Below, piece after piece: positions 9,934 through 18,938 of a DNA stretch of 64,000 bases; position 1 is the first letter of the stretch, and the number at the start of each line of letters is the position of its first letter. The notes beneath the pieces were generated by a model that was not told the origin of the DNA, searched no databases, and saw only the letters and a program-made list of their open reading frames with translations. The DNA lies in assembly GCF_913777995.1 (NCBI RefSeq), contig NZ_CAJYVE010000024.1, positions 62,001 through 126,000 on the forward strand, written 5' to 3'. This stretch comes from an uncultured Pseudomonas sp. Lineage in GTDB: Bacteria; Pseudomonadota; Gammaproteobacteria; Pseudomonadales; Pseudomonadaceae. A program made the translations under genes and the position numbers.

Positions 9934-10515
9934 TCAGGTTTCCTGCAACAACGGCTGCAGGGCTTTATCGATGGCTTCCCGAGCGCGGAAGATCCGAGAG
10001 CGCACGGTACCCACCGGACACTGCATGACGCTCGCAATGTCCTCATAACTAAGACCGTCGAATTCGCGCAAAGTTAGGGCCGTGCGCAAATCTTCCGGGA
10101 GTAGCTGGATGGTTCGATGGACAGTCCCTTCGATTTCATCCCTCAACAATGACCTCTCCGGAGATTCGATGTCCTTGAGGCCATGGTCGCCGTCGTAGAA
10201 CTCTGCATCTTCGGACTTGACATCGCTGTCTGGCGGCCGCCTTCCACGGGACACCAGATAGTTTTTCGCCGTGTTGATGGCGATGCGGTACAGCCACGTG
10301 TAGAACGCGCTGTCGCCGCGAAAATTGCCGAGTGCGCGGTAGGCCTTGATAAAGGCTTCCTGCGCGACATCCTGAGCTTCATGGGTGTCGTGCACGAAAC
10401 GCACGATCAACCCGAGAATCTTGTGCTGGTACTTCAGCACCAACAGATCAAATGCTCGCCGGTCACCGCGCTGCACGCGCTCGACCAGCTGCTGATCCTC
10501 TTCCTGGGTTAGCAT
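9934..10515 (-). CDS. algU: RNA polymerase sigma factor AlgU (RpoE/sigma-22)
   Basis: AlgU is the ECF sigma factor for envelope stress and exopolysaccharide genes. The 193-residue protein has region 2 (about 10-90, with DVAQEAFIKAYRAL and the FYTWLYRIAINTAKNYL helix) and region 4 (about 130-190, with LREFDGLSYEDIASVMQCPVGTVRSRIFRARE). A longer frame starts at 10557, but ATG 10515 has AGGAG 6 bases upstream and matches the known N-terminus MLTQEEDQQLV. An AlgU-type promoter lies 60-90 bp upstream, so autoregulation is expected. Confidence 0.98.
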   Translation of the reverse strand: MLTQEEDQQLVERVQRGDRRAFDLLVLKYQHKILGLIVRFVHDTHEAQDVAQEAFIKAYRALGNFRGDSAFYTWLYRIAINTAKNYLVSRGRRPPDSDVKSEDAEFYDGDHGLKDIESPERSLLRDEIEGTVHRTIQLLPEDLRTALTLREFDGLSYEDIASVMQCPVGTVRSRIFRAREAIDKALQPLLQET

Positions 10516-10573
10516 GAACACTCCTCGTTGAGCCTGAAGGAGTGTTGCATCTGCCATCGCTCAGGCTTGCAAA

Positions 10574-10601
10574 CATAGACTCGGGCTTTTGGCAAAAGTT
10601 C
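10574..10601 (-). promoter_or_regulatory. AlgU-dependent promoter of algU (autoregulatory P1)
   Basis: On the minus strand GAACTT (10596-10601) is followed after 16 bp by TCTATG (10574-10579). This matches the AlgU/sigma-E consensus GAACTT-N16/17-TCtgA. It lies about 60 bp upstream of the algU start. Confidence 0.8.
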
Positions 10602-10756
10602 TCCCCCTTCAGGCAAGTTTCCTGCAGACATTGAACCAGCCTGCACGAAAAACGCAGCTCGAACGAAGCTCGGCTGCGTCAATAGTCTTTTCGTCGGATC
10701 GGCCGCCGATGATCGCTGCGTACGGCCGATACGCTCCCTTTATCAGGTATCCCGCT

Positions 10757-10784
10757 ATTGAGTTTTGGGCTTGCTGAAAAGTTC
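10757..10784 (-). promoter_or_regulatory. Possible second AlgU-type promoter
   Basis: A second GAACTT (10779-10784, minus strand) is followed after 16 bp by CTCAAT (10757-10762). The -35 element is perfect but the -10 is a poor match. P. aeruginosa algU has more than one AlgU-dependent promoter, which makes this worth noting. Confidence 0.3.
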
Positions 10785-10937
10785 CCGCACCCCTGTATAC
10801 ACAGGCCGAAACTCCCCAGTGGATCCGATCACCGCCCTCCCCGGCACACGCACCGAAAAACGGTAGGCATCATCCCGGTGAGTGGCGCACAATCCGATCC
10901 CGCTCCTGGTCTCACAGTGCCACTAACTACGTGGATA

Positions 10938-10964
10938 TTGTGCCGTCCCCCCCTTACTTATACT
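10938..10964 (+). promoter_or_regulatory. Possible nadB promoter in the 527-bp algU-nadB gap
   Basis: TATACT (10959-10964) is a good -10 element. The nearest -35 candidate, TTGTGC (10938-10943), is 15 bp away, which is short. It lies about 80 bp upstream of the nadB start, between C- and G-runs that could pair. Apart from this and the AlgU promoters I see no gene or RNA in the 10516-11042 gap. Confidence 0.35.
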
Positions 10965-11042
10965 AGGGGGCCGTCCAGGTTCCGGCGGCGACAAGACTGA
11001 ACTTCCATGGCACGCGATGCCTGGTCTAAGCGGATTTGATGA

Positions 11043-12659
11043 ATGAGCCTACATTTTCAGCATGATGTCCTGGTTATCGGCAGCGGCGCTGCCGGGTTGA
11101 GCCTGGCCCTTACCCTGCCAGGACACCTGCGCATTGCCGTTCTGAGCAAGGGCGACCTGTCGGACGGCTCGACCTTCTGGGCCCAGGGTGGCGTGGCGGC
11201 GGTCCTCGATGACAGCGACACCGTGCAATCCCATGTAGAAGACACCCTCAATGCCGGCGGCGGCCTGTGCAACGAAGAAGCCGTACGCTTCACCGTAGAG
11301 CACAGTCGCGAAGCCATCCAGTGGCTGATCGACCAGGGCGTGCCCTTCACCCGCGGTGACGAGGACCCCGAACAGGCCCAAGGCTTCGGCTTTCACCTGA
11401 CCCGCGAGGGCGGCCACAGTCATCGACGCATCATCCACGCCGCCGACGCTACCGGCGCGGCCATCTTCCGCACCCTGCTGGCTCAGGCTCGCCAGCGTCC
11501 GAACATCGAGCTGCTGGAGCAGCGCGTGGCCATCGACCTGATCACCGAGCCGCGTCTGGGCCTGCCGGGCCAGCGCTGCCTGGGCGCCTATGTGCTGGAC
11601 CGACATACCGGCGAAGTCGATACCCACGCCGCGCGCTTCACGCTCCTGGCCTGCGGTGGTGCGGCCAAGGTCTATCTCTACACCAGCAACCCGGACAGCG
11701 CCTCCGGCGACGGCATTGCCATGGCCTGGCGCGCCGGTTGTCGGGTCGCCAACCTGGAGTTCAACCAGTTCCACCCCACCTGCCTGTACCACCCGCAGGC
11801 CAAGAGCTTTCTGGTCACCGAAGCGCTGCGTGGCGAAGGCGCCGTACTACGCCTGCCCAGCGGCGAGCGCTTCATGCCGCGTTTCGACGAGCGCGCCGAG
11901 CTGGCGCCCCGGGACATCGTGGCCCGCGCCATCGACCACGAAATGAAGCGCCTGGGTATCGACTGCGTGTACCTGGACATCAGCCACAAACCGGCCGAGT
12001 TCATCAAGGCGCACTTTCCCACCGTCTACGAACGCTGCCTGGAATTTTCCATCGACATCACCCGCGAGCCGATCCCCGTGGTGCCCGCAGCGCACTACAC
12101 CTGCGGTGGCGTACAGGTCGACAACCACGGTCGCACTGACGTGCCCGGCCTCTATGCCGTGGGCGAAACCAGCTGCACCGGCTTGCACGGGGCGAACCGC
12201 ATGGCCAGCAACTCGCTGCTGGAATGCTTCGTCTATGCCCGCTCCGCCGCCGCCGACATCGTCGCGCAGCTTGACCAGGTTGACATGCCAAACCACCTGC
12301 CCACCTGGGACGCCAGCCAGGTGACCGACTCGGACGAAGACGTGATCATCGCGCACAACTGGGACGAACTGCGGCGCTTCATGTGGGACTACGTCGGCAT
12401 CGTGCGCACCAACAAACGCCTGCAGCGCGCCCAACACCGGGTACGCCTGCTGCTCGACGAAATCGACGAGTTCTACAGCAACTACAAGGTCAGCCGCGAC
12501 CTGATCGAACTGCGCAACCTGGCCCAGGTCGCCGAGCTGATGATCCGCTCGGCCATGGAACGCAAGGAATCGCGCGGTCTACACTACACCCTGGACTATC
12601 CACAGATGCTGCCCGAGGCCACGGACACCGTACTGACGCCGGAACATCACGCCCGCTGA
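11043..12659 (+). CDS. nadB: L-aspartate oxidase
   Basis: NadB oxidises L-aspartate to iminoaspartate, the first step of de novo NAD synthesis, passing it to quinolinate synthase NadA. The 538-residue flavoprotein starts with the FAD-binding GSGAAGLS motif (13-20) and has the [15 protein letters not shown] segment, HPTCLY, and the C-terminal [15 protein letters not shown] motif, all typical of the fumarate reductase/aspartate oxidase family. It is transcribed away from algU and converges with ygfX. Confidence 0.97.
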   Translation: MSLHFQHDVLVIGSGAAGLSLALTLPGHLRIAVLSKGDLSDGSTFWAQGGVAAVLDDSDTVQSHVEDTLNAGGGLCNEEAVRFTVEHSREAIQWLIDQGVPFTRGDEDPEQAQGFGFHLTREGGHSHRRIIHAADATGAAIFRTLLAQARQRPNIELLEQRVAIDLITEPRLGLPGQRCLGAYVLDRHTGEVDTHAARFTLLACGGAAKVYLYTSNPDSASGDGIAMAWRAGCRVANLEFNQFHPTCLYHPQAKSFLVTEALRGEGAVLRLPSGERFMPRFDERAELAPRDIVARAIDHEMKRLGIDCVYLDISHKPAEFIKAHFPTVYERCLEFSIDITREPIPVVPAAHYTCGGVQVDNHGRTDVPGLYAVGETSCTGLHGANRMASNSLLECFVYARSAAADIVAQLDQVDMPNHLPTWDASQVTDSDEDVIIAHNWDELRRFMWDYVGIVRTNKRLQRAQHRVRLLLDEIDEFYSNYKVSRDLIELRNLAQVAELMIRSAMERKESRGLHYTLDYPQMLPEATDTVLTPEHHAR

Positions 12660-12676
12660 CCACCCCGCAAGCGGTT

Positions 12677-13126
12677 TCAGCCATGCCGGGCAAAACGCAG
12701 GCGCACCCGCAGACGCCGGTGCGCATCGGCCGGCAAGGCGTCGCGGGGGATGCACAGGGAATGGGTGAAGCGAAGAAAACGCCGCTCGTCGGCAAGCTTG
12801 AATCGCACCACCACCAGCCAGGGGATGACCAGGCTGTCGGCGCATATGCGGGCGGGTCGCCAGCGGCCATCATCGCCACCGACCTGCCAGCCATCGGGGC
12901 CATGACGCAAGGCGCGAAAGGCTTGGTGATGGGTGAACAGAATGCAACGCGGCAATACCCAGGCGGCATGGCCCAGGCACAGCAGCCAGCCAGAAAGGGC
13001 CAGCCAGGTGGGAATCGACAGCAGCCCCAAGGCCACCCAGGCCAGGACCTGGGCCGTCAGATAGACCGCCAGCAGCGTCCTGGAGGGCCGCCAGCGGCAT
13101 TCGAAGGGATCACTTCGGCTGGACAC
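12677..13126 (-). CDS. ygfX: YgfX family membrane protein
   Basis: A 149-residue protein with two adjacent membrane helices (about 18-38 and 42-60) and a soluble C-terminal part, the layout of the YgfX (CptA) family. In E. coli YgfX has been described as a toxin-like inhibitor of MreB/FtsZ linked to the SdhE gene. It overlaps the end of sdhE by 17 bp, so the pair is translationally coupled as in enterobacteria. Sequence conservation is low in this family, so the call rests mainly on topology and neighbour. Confidence 0.75.
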   Translation of the reverse strand: MSSRSDPFECRWRPSRTLLAVYLTAQVLAWVALGLLSIPTWLALSGWLLCLGHAAWVLPRCILFTHHQAFRALRHGPDGWQVGGDDGRWRPARICADSLVIPWLVVVRFKLADERRFLRFTHSLCIPRDALPADAHRRLRVRLRFARHG

Positions 13127-13364
13127 GGTCCAGAATCATGCGAACCATGCGCTGCAGCTCGGCGTCTTCGGATTCGCCACGCTGCATGAACCAGACGAAC
13201 ATGTCCTGGTCTTCACAGTCGAGCAGACGGCGATACAAGGCGCGGTCTGTATCGTTCAGGCTCGGGTAAACCTCCCGCACAAAAGGGACCAGCAGCACGT
13301 CCAGCTCCAGCATGCCGCGGCGGCTGTGCCAGAACAGACGATTGAGTTCTACTTCATCGACCAT
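13110..13364 (-). CDS. sdhE: FAD assembly factor SdhE
   Basis: SdhE (YgfY) assists covalent attachment of FAD to succinate dehydrogenase SdhA and fumarate reductase. The 84-residue protein carries the family motif RRGMLELD at 15-22 (RGxxE core). A much longer open frame runs upstream, but ATG 13364 has a GAGGAG site and gives the standard small protein. It overlaps ygfX and is divergent from ygfZ. Confidence 0.93.
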   Translation of the reverse strand: MVDEVELNRLFWHSRRGMLELDVLLVPFVREVYPSLNDTDRALYRRLLDCEDQDMFVWFMQRGESEDAELQRMVRMILDRVQPK

Positions 13365-13390
13365 GGATCGCTCCTCGAAATCAGGCGGCG

Positions 13391-13419
13391 AGTATACAGG
13401 CTTTGCCGCCGTGCTCGAA
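13391..13419 (-). promoter_or_regulatory. Sigma-70-like promoter of sdhE-ygfX
   Basis: On the minus strand TTCGAG (13414-13419) and TATACT (13391-13396) are separated by 17 bp, 27 bp upstream of the sdhE start. The -10 is near consensus and the -35 is weak. Confidence 0.5.
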
Positions 13420-13460
13420 TGGCAGGCTGTGACAAAGGCTTGCGTATACCTTTCTTCCCG

Positions 13461-13479
13461 GTACATCACTATGATGTAC
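13461..13479. promoter_or_regulatory. Perfect palindrome upstream of ygfZ
   Basis: GTACATCA (13461-13468), a 3-bp CTA centre and TGATGTAC (13472-13479) form a perfect 8-bp inverted repeat. It contains a TATGAT -10-like hexamer (13470-13475) and ends 23 bp before the ygfZ start, so a protein bound here would block transcription. No regulator is identified. Confidence 0.5.
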
Positions 13480-13502
13480 GACATTTCTTTCTGATCTTTG
13501 CG

Positions 13503-14450
13503 ATGACCATGGCCGACCCAGCTTTCTTCTGCACGTTGTCTCACGAAGGCGTCCTGGCCGTACGCGGCGTAGACGCTGGCAAGTTCCTCCAGGGCCAACT
13601 GACCTGCAACATCAACTACCTGAGCGAAACCCGCTCCGGCCTGGGCGCACGCTGCACCCAGAAAGGCCGCATGCAATCGAGCTTCCGCATCCTCTTCGAA
13701 ACCGACGGCTGCCTGCTGGCCATGGCCAGCGAGCTGATCGAGGCGCAACTGGCCGACCTGCGCAAGTACGCGGTGTTTTCCAAGTCCAAGCTCACCGACG
13801 AAAGCGCCGCCTGGGTACGTTTCGGCCTGCAGCAGGGTGACAGCGCACTGGCCACGCTGGGGCTCGACCTGCCAGCGGAAACCAACAGCCTGGTGCGCCA
13901 CGCCGGGCTGCTCGCCACCCGGGTCAGCGCCGGACGCGCCGAGCTGTGGGTGCCTGCCGCACAGGCCGAAGAAGTGCGCGCCAGGCTGGCCGCACACCTG
14001 CCCGAAGCGCCGCTCAACGACTGGCTGCTGGGACAGATCCGTGCCGGCATCGGCCAGGTGCTGGGTCCCACCCGCGAAGAGTTCATCCCGCAGATGATCA
14101 ACCTGCAGGCCGTGGATGGCGTGAGCTTCAAGAAAGGCTGCTACACCGGCCAGGAAATCGTTGCGCGCATGCAGTACCTGGGCAAGCTCAAGCGCCGCCT
14201 GTACCGCCTCAGCCTGGCTGGCGACACCCTGCCCGAGCCAGGTACGCCACTGTTCTCACCGGTGCATACCAGCGCCGTGGGCAATGTGGTGATCGCTGCG
14301 CAAGCCGACGACGGCATCGAACTGCTGGCCGTGCTGCAGGACAACGCCATCGAAGATGGCCAGGTACATCTGGGCAGCGCCGAAGGACCGCAGCTGCGCC
14401 TAGAGGATCTGCCGTACACCCTGGACAGCAAGCTGGAAATCCAGCGCTGA
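13503..14450 (+). CDS. ygfZ: Folate-binding protein YgfZ (iron-sulfur cluster repair/assembly)
   Basis: YgfZ is a tetrahydrofolate-binding protein related to the glycine cleavage T protein, needed for assembly or repair of some Fe-S enzymes. The 315-residue protein has the aminomethyltransferase-like fold and the signature KGCYTGQE (about residue 217), whose Cys is essential in E. coli. ATG 13503 and ATG 13509 are both possible starts; neither has a strong ribosome site. It is divergent from sdhE; both serve redox-cofactor maturation. Confidence 0.92.
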   Translation: MTMADPAFFCTLSHEGVLAVRGVDAGKFLQGQLTCNINYLSETRSGLGARCTQKGRMQSSFRILFETDGCLLAMASELIEAQLADLRKYAVFSKSKLTDESAAWVRFGLQQGDSALATLGLDLPAETNSLVRHAGLLATRVSAGRAELWVPAAQAEEVRARLAAHLPEAPLNDWLLGQIRAGIGQVLGPTREEFIPQMINLQAVDGVSFKKGCYTGQEIVARMQYLGKLKRRLYRLSLAGDTLPEPGTPLFSPVHTSAVGNVVIAAQADDGIELLAVLQDNAIEDGQVHLGSAEGPQLRLEDLPYTLDSKLEIQR

Positions 14451-14456
14451 GCCGAA

Positions 14457-14479
14457 CCGGCAGGCCCATGGCCTGCCGG
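14457..14479. terminator. Hairpin after ygfZ
   Basis: CCGGCAGGC (14457-14465) and GCCTGCCGG (14471-14479) form a 9-bp stem 6 bp after the ygfZ stop. No U-run follows, so it may terminate weakly or stabilise the mRNA end before the next gene on the same strand. Confidence 0.45.
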
Positions 14480-14513
14480 CCCCTGACAAGAGCCCACAGC
14501 TACGAGACTTAAC

Positions 14514-15335
14514 ATGAGCAAGATGGCTGCTGAGGTACAAAAAGACCTGATCAAGGCCATTGATCGGGACGCACTGTTTTTGCCTACCCTGCCCGAAGTT
14601 GCCCTCAAGATCCGCCAGGCCGCCGAAGACACCGAGATCAGCGTCGCCGCGCTGAGCCGGGTGATCGGTCACGACACCGCCCTGTCCGCACGCCTGATTC
14701 GTATCGCCAACAGCCCGATGCTGCGCGGCAGCGTCGAAATCAGCGACGTCGGTTCCGCCATTCGGCGCCTGGGCATCAACTACACCAGCAACCTGGCCAT
14801 CGGTCTGGTGGTGGAACAGATGTTCCATGCCAAATCGCCGGTGATCGAGCAGAAAATGCGCGAAATCTGGCAGCAGAGCCTGCAAGTGGCGGGCATCAGC
14901 TACACCCTGTGCCAACGCTACACCGCGCTCAAGCCTGACCAGGCCACCCTGGCCGGATTGGTCCACCTGATCGGCATCCTGCCGATCCTGACCTACGCCG
15001 AAGATCACTTCGACCTGCTGGCCGACCCGATCAGCCTCAATCACGTCATCGACAACATCCACCCGACCATTGGCGAGCGCCTGCTGCACACCTGGGATTT
15101 CCCGGAAGCCCTGGCTGCCGTGCCCAGCCAGTTCCAGATACTGGACCGGCCGCTGCGCAAGGCCGACTACGTCGATCTGGTGCAGGTGGCCAGCGCACAT
15201 ATCAACAGGGGCACTCCCCACCCGCTGGGCCAGGTCGACATCATCGACCTGCCGGCCTTCACTCGTCTGGGCCTAGACCCGGCCGGCGGTCAACTGGCCA
15301 TTGATATGGATGAAGCCAGCCGGCTGTTCTACTAG
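14514..15335 (+). CDS. HDOD domain protein
   Basis: A 273-residue protein made almost entirely of one HDOD domain (about residues 18-215), an HD-like fold that lacks the full catalytic metal ligands. The LPTLPEVALKIRQAAED opening, VIGHDTALSARLIRIANSP and SAIRRLGINYTSNLAIGL segments are characteristic. HDOD proteins act in signalling, motility and stress control, usually without known enzyme activity. There is no attached GGDEF, EAL or receiver domain. It follows ygfZ by 63 bp and may be co-transcribed. Confidence 0.88.
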   Translation: MSKMAAEVQKDLIKAIDRDALFLPTLPEVALKIRQAAEDTEISVAALSRVIGHDTALSARLIRIANSPMLRGSVEISDVGSAIRRLGINYTSNLAIGLVVEQMFHAKSPVIEQKMREIWQQSLQVAGISYTLCQRYTALKPDQATLAGLVHLIGILPILTYAEDHFDLLADPISLNHVIDNIHPTIGERLLHTWDFPEALAAVPSQFQILDRPLRKADYVDLVQVASAHINRGTPHPLGQVDIIDLPAFTRLGLDPAGGQLAIDMDEASRLFY

Positions 15336-15401
15336 CGTTCAGCGCTGTTTCCGCATAGCGGCTTCAGCCGGGCGGCTTTCCCAGCGCGGTGACTTGGACA
15401 C

Positions 15402-16778
15402 TCAGGAAAACCGCACCCGCACTTTCAGGCCTCGTTCGGCCCCATCATGCAACGAGATCTGCGCCAGGTGAGCGCGACAGATCTCGCCCACGATCGCCAG
15501 CCCCAGGCCGGTCCCGGTGCCATGCGGCTGGCGCGTGTAGAAGCGCTCGAAGACCCGCTCGCGGTCCTCGGGCGCAATGCCGGGGCCGTCGTCCTCGACC
15601 TCCAGGATGCCCGGCTCCAGCACCCGCAAGACCACGTTTCCGCCAGAAGGGGTGTGGGCCAGGGCATTGTCGACCAGGTTGCTCAACAGCTCGTTGAGCA
15701 GCGTCGGTTCGCCGCGCAACCACACCGGCTCGTCAGCCTCAAGCGCCAGGCTGACGCCGCGAGCGTAGGCCAGCGGCGCCATGGCCATGCCCAGGTCGCG
15801 GGCCAACTGGCTGAGGTCCAGGCGCTGCGCGCCGCCCTCGGCGATGGCGCGCGCACCGTTCTCGATGCGTGCCAACGACAGCAACTGGTTGGCCAGGTGC
15901 GTCAGGCGGTCGGTGCTTTGAGCCACCGACTCCAGGGTGTGTCGCCACTGCAGCGGGTCGCGTTCACGCAGCCCCAGCTCGACCCGCGCCTTGAGCGCCG
16001 CCAGCGGCGTACGCAATTCGTGGGCCGCATCGGCGATGAACTGCGCCTGACGTTCGAACTGATGGCGCAGGCGCTCGGTGAAGTGGTTCAGCGCACTGAC
16101 CAGCGGCCGCAGCTCGTGCTGCACCTCGACCATCGGCAAGGGCCGCAGGTCATCCGGCCGACGTTCTTCCACGGCGCTGCGCAAACGTTCCAGCGGGCGC
16201 AGCGCGCCGCTGACGGTAAACCACACCAGCAGCATCGCACCGGCGCCCAGCATGCCCAGGCGCAGCAGGGTGTCGGCCATCAGGCTGCGCGCCATGCCCA
16301 CCCGCGCATCGTCGGTCTCGGCCACGCGGATCTCGGCAATACCGTTCATGCCCGGTTCGCTGACCGGCTTGAGCAGGCTCACCACGCGCACGTTCTGGCC
16401 GCGATAGACGCCGTTGTAGAAGGTCGCCAGGGCTGGGTAGTCATCGGTACGCGCCGTGCCCGGCGGTGGCGAAGGCAGGTTCTCGTAGCCGGATATCAAG
16501 CGCTTGTGGATGTCGTTGACCTGGTAATAGATGCGCCCCTCGCTGTCGTAGGCGAAGGTGTCCAGGGCCACGTAGGGAATGTCCGCGCTCAACGTACCGT
16601 CGCGTTGCGCCAGGCCCGCGGCGATGGTACGTGCCGAGGCCAGCAGGGTGCGGTCGTAGGCGGTGTCGGCAACCTCGCGGCCATTCCAGTAGGCACTCAT
16701 GCCACTGGCCAGCATCAGCAGGGTGAGCAACAGGCCGAGGGTCGAAAGCAGGCGCCAGCGCAGGCTGTCATTGCGCAT
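15402..16778 (-). CDS. tctE: Sensor histidine kinase TctE (tricarboxylate sensing)
   Basis: This is the kinase of a two-component pair that controls tricarboxylate uptake. The 458-residue protein has a first membrane helix (about 9-29), a periplasmic sensor domain (about 30-168), a second helix (about 170-190), HAMP, a HisKA domain with His253 in AAHELRTPLA, and an HATPase domain with N- and G-boxes (LVDNALAHTP, DDGPGIAPEDRERVFERFY, GTGLGLAIV). ATG 16778 was chosen because it overlaps the tctD stop by 11 bp. The name rests on the neighbouring tctCBA operon. Confidence 0.9.
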   Translation of the reverse strand: MRNDSLRWRLLSTLGLLLTLLMLASGMSAYWNGREVADTAYDRTLLASARTIAAGLAQRDGTLSADIPYVALDTFAYDSEGRIYYQVNDIHKRLISGYENLPSPPPGTARTDDYPALATFYNGVYRGQNVRVVSLLKPVSEPGMNGIAEIRVAETDDARVGMARSLMADTLLRLGMLGAGAMLLVWFTVSGALRPLERLRSAVEERRPDDLRPLPMVEVQHELRPLVSALNHFTERLRHQFERQAQFIADAAHELRTPLAALKARVELGLRERDPLQWRHTLESVAQSTDRLTHLANQLLSLARIENGARAIAEGGAQRLDLSQLARDLGMAMAPLAYARGVSLALEADEPVWLRGEPTLLNELLSNLVDNALAHTPSGGNVVLRVLEPGILEVEDDGPGIAPEDRERVFERFYTRQPHGTGTGLGLAIVGEICRAHLAQISLHDGAERGLKVRVRFS

Positions 16779-17442
16779 CGCGACTTTCCAGCAGGTAACC
16801 CAGGCCACGGAAGGTCACGATGGCCACCGCGTGCCCGTCGAGCTTCTTGCGCAAGCGGTGGATGTAGATCTCGATGGCGTCCGGGCTGGCCTCTTCGTCC
16901 ATGCCGAACACCTGCCCGGCCAGTTGTTCCTTGCTCATCACCCGTCCGGAGCGGGCGATCAGCACCTCCAGCACCGATTGCTCGCGGGAGGTCAACTGCA
17001 GGGGCTCACCCTGCAAGCTGAAACGCCGGGTGTCGAGGTCGTAGACCAGCGCGCCACAACGCTGCTGGCGCTCGCCGCCCAGCACGCTGCGACGCAGCAG
17101 CGCCTTGACCCGCGCCTCCAGCTCGGAAAGCTCGAACGGCTTGGCCAGGTAGTCGTCGGCCCCGAGGTTCAGGCCATGCACGCGGTCCTTCACGTCGCTG
17201 CGCGCGGTGAGCATCAGCACCGGCAGGTTCTTGCCGCGCCCGCGCAAGCGCGCCAGCACTTCGAAGCCATCCATGCGCGGCAGGCCGACGTCGAGAATGG
17301 CCACGGCATACTCTTCGCTGCTCAAGGCCAGGTCGGCGGCGACCCCGTCATGCAGCACATCCACGGTCAGACCGGCGAGCTTGAGCGCCTGGCAGACACT
17401 TTCGGCCAGTTGCAGGTGATCTTCGACGAGCAAAACACGCAT
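16768..17442 (-). CDS. tctD: Response regulator TctD (OmpR family)
   Basis: A 224-residue OmpR/PhoB-type regulator. The receiver domain has acidic residues Glu7 and Asp8, phosphoacceptor Asp51 in LDVGLPRMDG, and Lys in the LAKPF loop. The C-terminal winged helix ends with DAIEIYIHRLRKKLDG, the DNA-reading helix and wing. It is divergent from tctCBA, which it is expected to activate when TctE senses citrate or related acids. A tandem 11-bp repeat lies 120 bp upstream of its start. Confidence 0.92.
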   Translation of the reverse strand: MRVLLVEDHLQLAESVCQALKLAGLTVDVLHDGVAADLALSSEEYAVAILDVGLPRMDGFEVLARLRGRGKNLPVLMLTARSDVKDRVHGLNLGADDYLAKPFELSELEARVKALLRRSVLGGERQQRCGALVYDLDTRRFSLQGEPLQLTSREQSVLEVLIARSGRVMSKEQLAGQVFGMDEEASPDAIEIYIHRLRKKLDGHAVAIVTFRGLGYLLESRDAQ

Positions 17443-17552
17443 CTCGGCCTCCGGGCATGGGGGGATGGGGGGGAAGAAACCGCAGAAGTGTTACAGCACA
17501 CCCAGCCTCTGTGAAGCCCCGAAACAAATTGCCGCCAAACCGTCCCGCGAAG

Positions 17553-17583
17553 CTTTCAGAACTGAAAGGTTGCTGAAAGGTTG
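17553..17583. promoter_or_regulatory. Tandem 11-bp direct repeat, likely TctD binding site
   Basis: CTGAAAGGTTG occurs twice without a gap (17562-17572 and 17573-17583). The first copy also forms a perfect inverted repeat with CTTTCAG (17553-17559). OmpR-family regulators bind tandem half-sites one helical turn apart, which an 11-bp period satisfies. The site sits between tctD and tctC, about 95 bp upstream of the small reading frame at 17679. Confidence 0.65.
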
Positions 17584-17678
17584 ATGTTTTAGCATCGAGC
17601 AAACGCCCGAAAACAGGGCTTCTGCCACTGCGCATCAGCGCGCGGGCACACATAACAACAATAAAAGGATTTTCAGCC

Positions 17679-17765
17679 ATGACCGATGCCCATCGGACCG
17701 CCTTGCTTTCTCTCTCGCCCCGTCTCGCGAACCACTCCCCTGCCCGAGCGGCCAATGCGCCGTGA
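17679..17765 (+). CDS. Possible 28-residue leader or remnant reading frame upstream of tctC
   Basis: ATG 17679 follows AAGGAT 9 bases upstream and opens a 28-codon frame (starting MTDAHRTALLSLSP) ending at TGA 17763-17765. It is in the place where many Pseudomonas carry the OprD-family porin gene opdH before tctC. The peptide does not resemble a porin. It may be a leader peptide, a scar left where a porin gene was lost, or chance. The rest of the 454-bp gap (17443-17896) shows only the repeats at 17553-17583 and the tctC ribosome site. Confidence 0.3.
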   Translation: MTDAHRTALLSLSPRLANHSPARAANAP

Positions 17766-17896
17766 CCTCGACTGGCCTCGCACACCCATTTTCGCTCCGA
17801 CGTCGCTGAACGCGCCGGCGAATACGGCTGCCCGATCGCTCATCGGCAGCCCACAGCTTCCAATCAACAAAAATAACGCTCAAAGGAGACTGTCCC

Positions 17897-18877
17897 ATGA
17901 AACGATCCCTGCGCCATCTTGCCTTGGCCGCCAGCAGCCTGCTGCTGGCCACCCAGGTCTTCGCCGCCGAACCCAAGCGTCCGGAATGTATCGCTCCGGC
18001 CTCGCCGGGCGGCGGCTTCGACCTGACCTGCAAGCTGATCCAGAGCGCGCTGATCAACGAGAAGGTGCTGAGTTCGCCGATGCGCGTCACCTACATGCCG
18101 GGCGGCGTGGGCGCAGTGGCGTACAACGCCGTGGTCGCCCAGCGTCCGGCCGATGCCGGCACCCTGGTGGCCTGGTCCAGTGGCTCGCTGCTCAACCTGG
18201 CGCAGGGCAAGTTCGGTCGGTTCGACGAGAACGCCGTGCGCTGGCTGGCCGCCGTGGGCACCAGCTATGGCGCCATCGCCGTGAAGAGCGACTCGCCGTA
18301 CAAGACCCTGGATGACCTGGTCAAGGCACTCAAGGAAGACCCGAGCAAGGTGGTGATCGGTTCCGGCGGCACCGTGGGCAGCCAGGACTGGATGCAGACC
18401 GCGCTGATCGCCAAGGCCGCCGGCATCAACCCGCGCGCCCTGCGCTACGTGGCCCTTGAGGGTGGCGGCGAGATCGCTACCGCACTGCTGGGCGGCCACA
18501 TTCAGGTCGGCAGTACCGACATTTCCGACTCCATGCCGCACATCCTCAGCGGCGACATGCGCCTGTTGGCGGTGTTCGCCGAGAACCGCATCGACGAGCC
18601 GGAGATGAAGAACATCCCCACCGCCCGCGAGCAGGGCTATGACATCGTCTGGCCAGTGGTACGCGGTTTCTACCTGGGGCCGAAGGTCAGCGACGAAGAC
18701 TACAAGTGGTGGAAAGACGCGTTCGACAAGGTGCTGGCCTCGGAAGACTTCGCCAAGCTGCGCGACCAGCGCGAGCTGTTCCCCTTCGCCATGACCGGTG
18801 AAGAACTGGACACCTACGTCAAGAAGCAGGTCGTCGAGTACAAGAAGCTGGCCAAGGAATTCGGCCTGATCCAGTGA
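17897..18877 (+). CDS. tctC: Tripartite tricarboxylate transporter, substrate-binding protein TctC
   Basis: TctC is the periplasmic binding protein (Bug family) that captures citrate or similar tricarboxylates for the TctAB permease. The 326-residue precursor has a signal peptide with cleavage near residue 23 (TQVFA/AEPK), then the Bug-type opening IAPASPGGGFDLTC that forms the carboxylate-binding loop. A GGAG site 8 bases upstream supports ATG 17897. It leads the tctC-tctB-tctA-abrB series. Confidence 0.93.
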   Translation: MKRSLRHLALAASSLLLATQVFAAEPKRPECIAPASPGGGFDLTCKLIQSALINEKVLSSPMRVTYMPGGVGAVAYNAVVAQRPADAGTLVAWSSGSLLNLAQGKFGRFDENAVRWLAAVGTSYGAIAVKSDSPYKTLDDLVKALKEDPSKVVIGSGGTVGSQDWMQTALIAKAAGINPRALRYVALEGGGEIATALLGGHIQVGSTDISDSMPHILSGDMRLLAVFAENRIDEPEMKNIPTAREQGYDIVWPVVRGFYLGPKVSDEDYKWWKDAFDKVLASEDFAKLRDQRELFPFAMTGEELDTYVKKQVVEYKKLAKEFGLIQ

Positions 18878-18938
18878 CCGCCACCGCCTGACTGACAAGG
18901 GCCGTCGCCTGGCAAAGGGCGCGGTCCGGGAGACTTCC

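Noticed and set aside
11000..11042. AlgU-type promoter directly before nadB
   Set aside because: GAACTT is present (near 11000), but the following TCTAA is about 20 bp away, outside the allowed 16-17 bp spacing.
13365..13997. N-terminal extension of sdhE by about 210 codons
   Set aside because: The extension runs antisense through ygfZ, while ATG 13364 has a strong ribosome site and gives the normal 84-residue protein.
15447..17021. Plus-strand frame of about 524 codons opposite tctE and tctD
   Set aside because: It is antisense to a two-component pair with all motifs intact, and no domain is visible.
17686..18315. Frame of about 209 codons overlapping the tctC start
   Set aside because: It is out of frame with tctC, which has a signal peptide, ribosome site and family motifs; the frame shows low-complexity Arg/Ala/Gly sequence.
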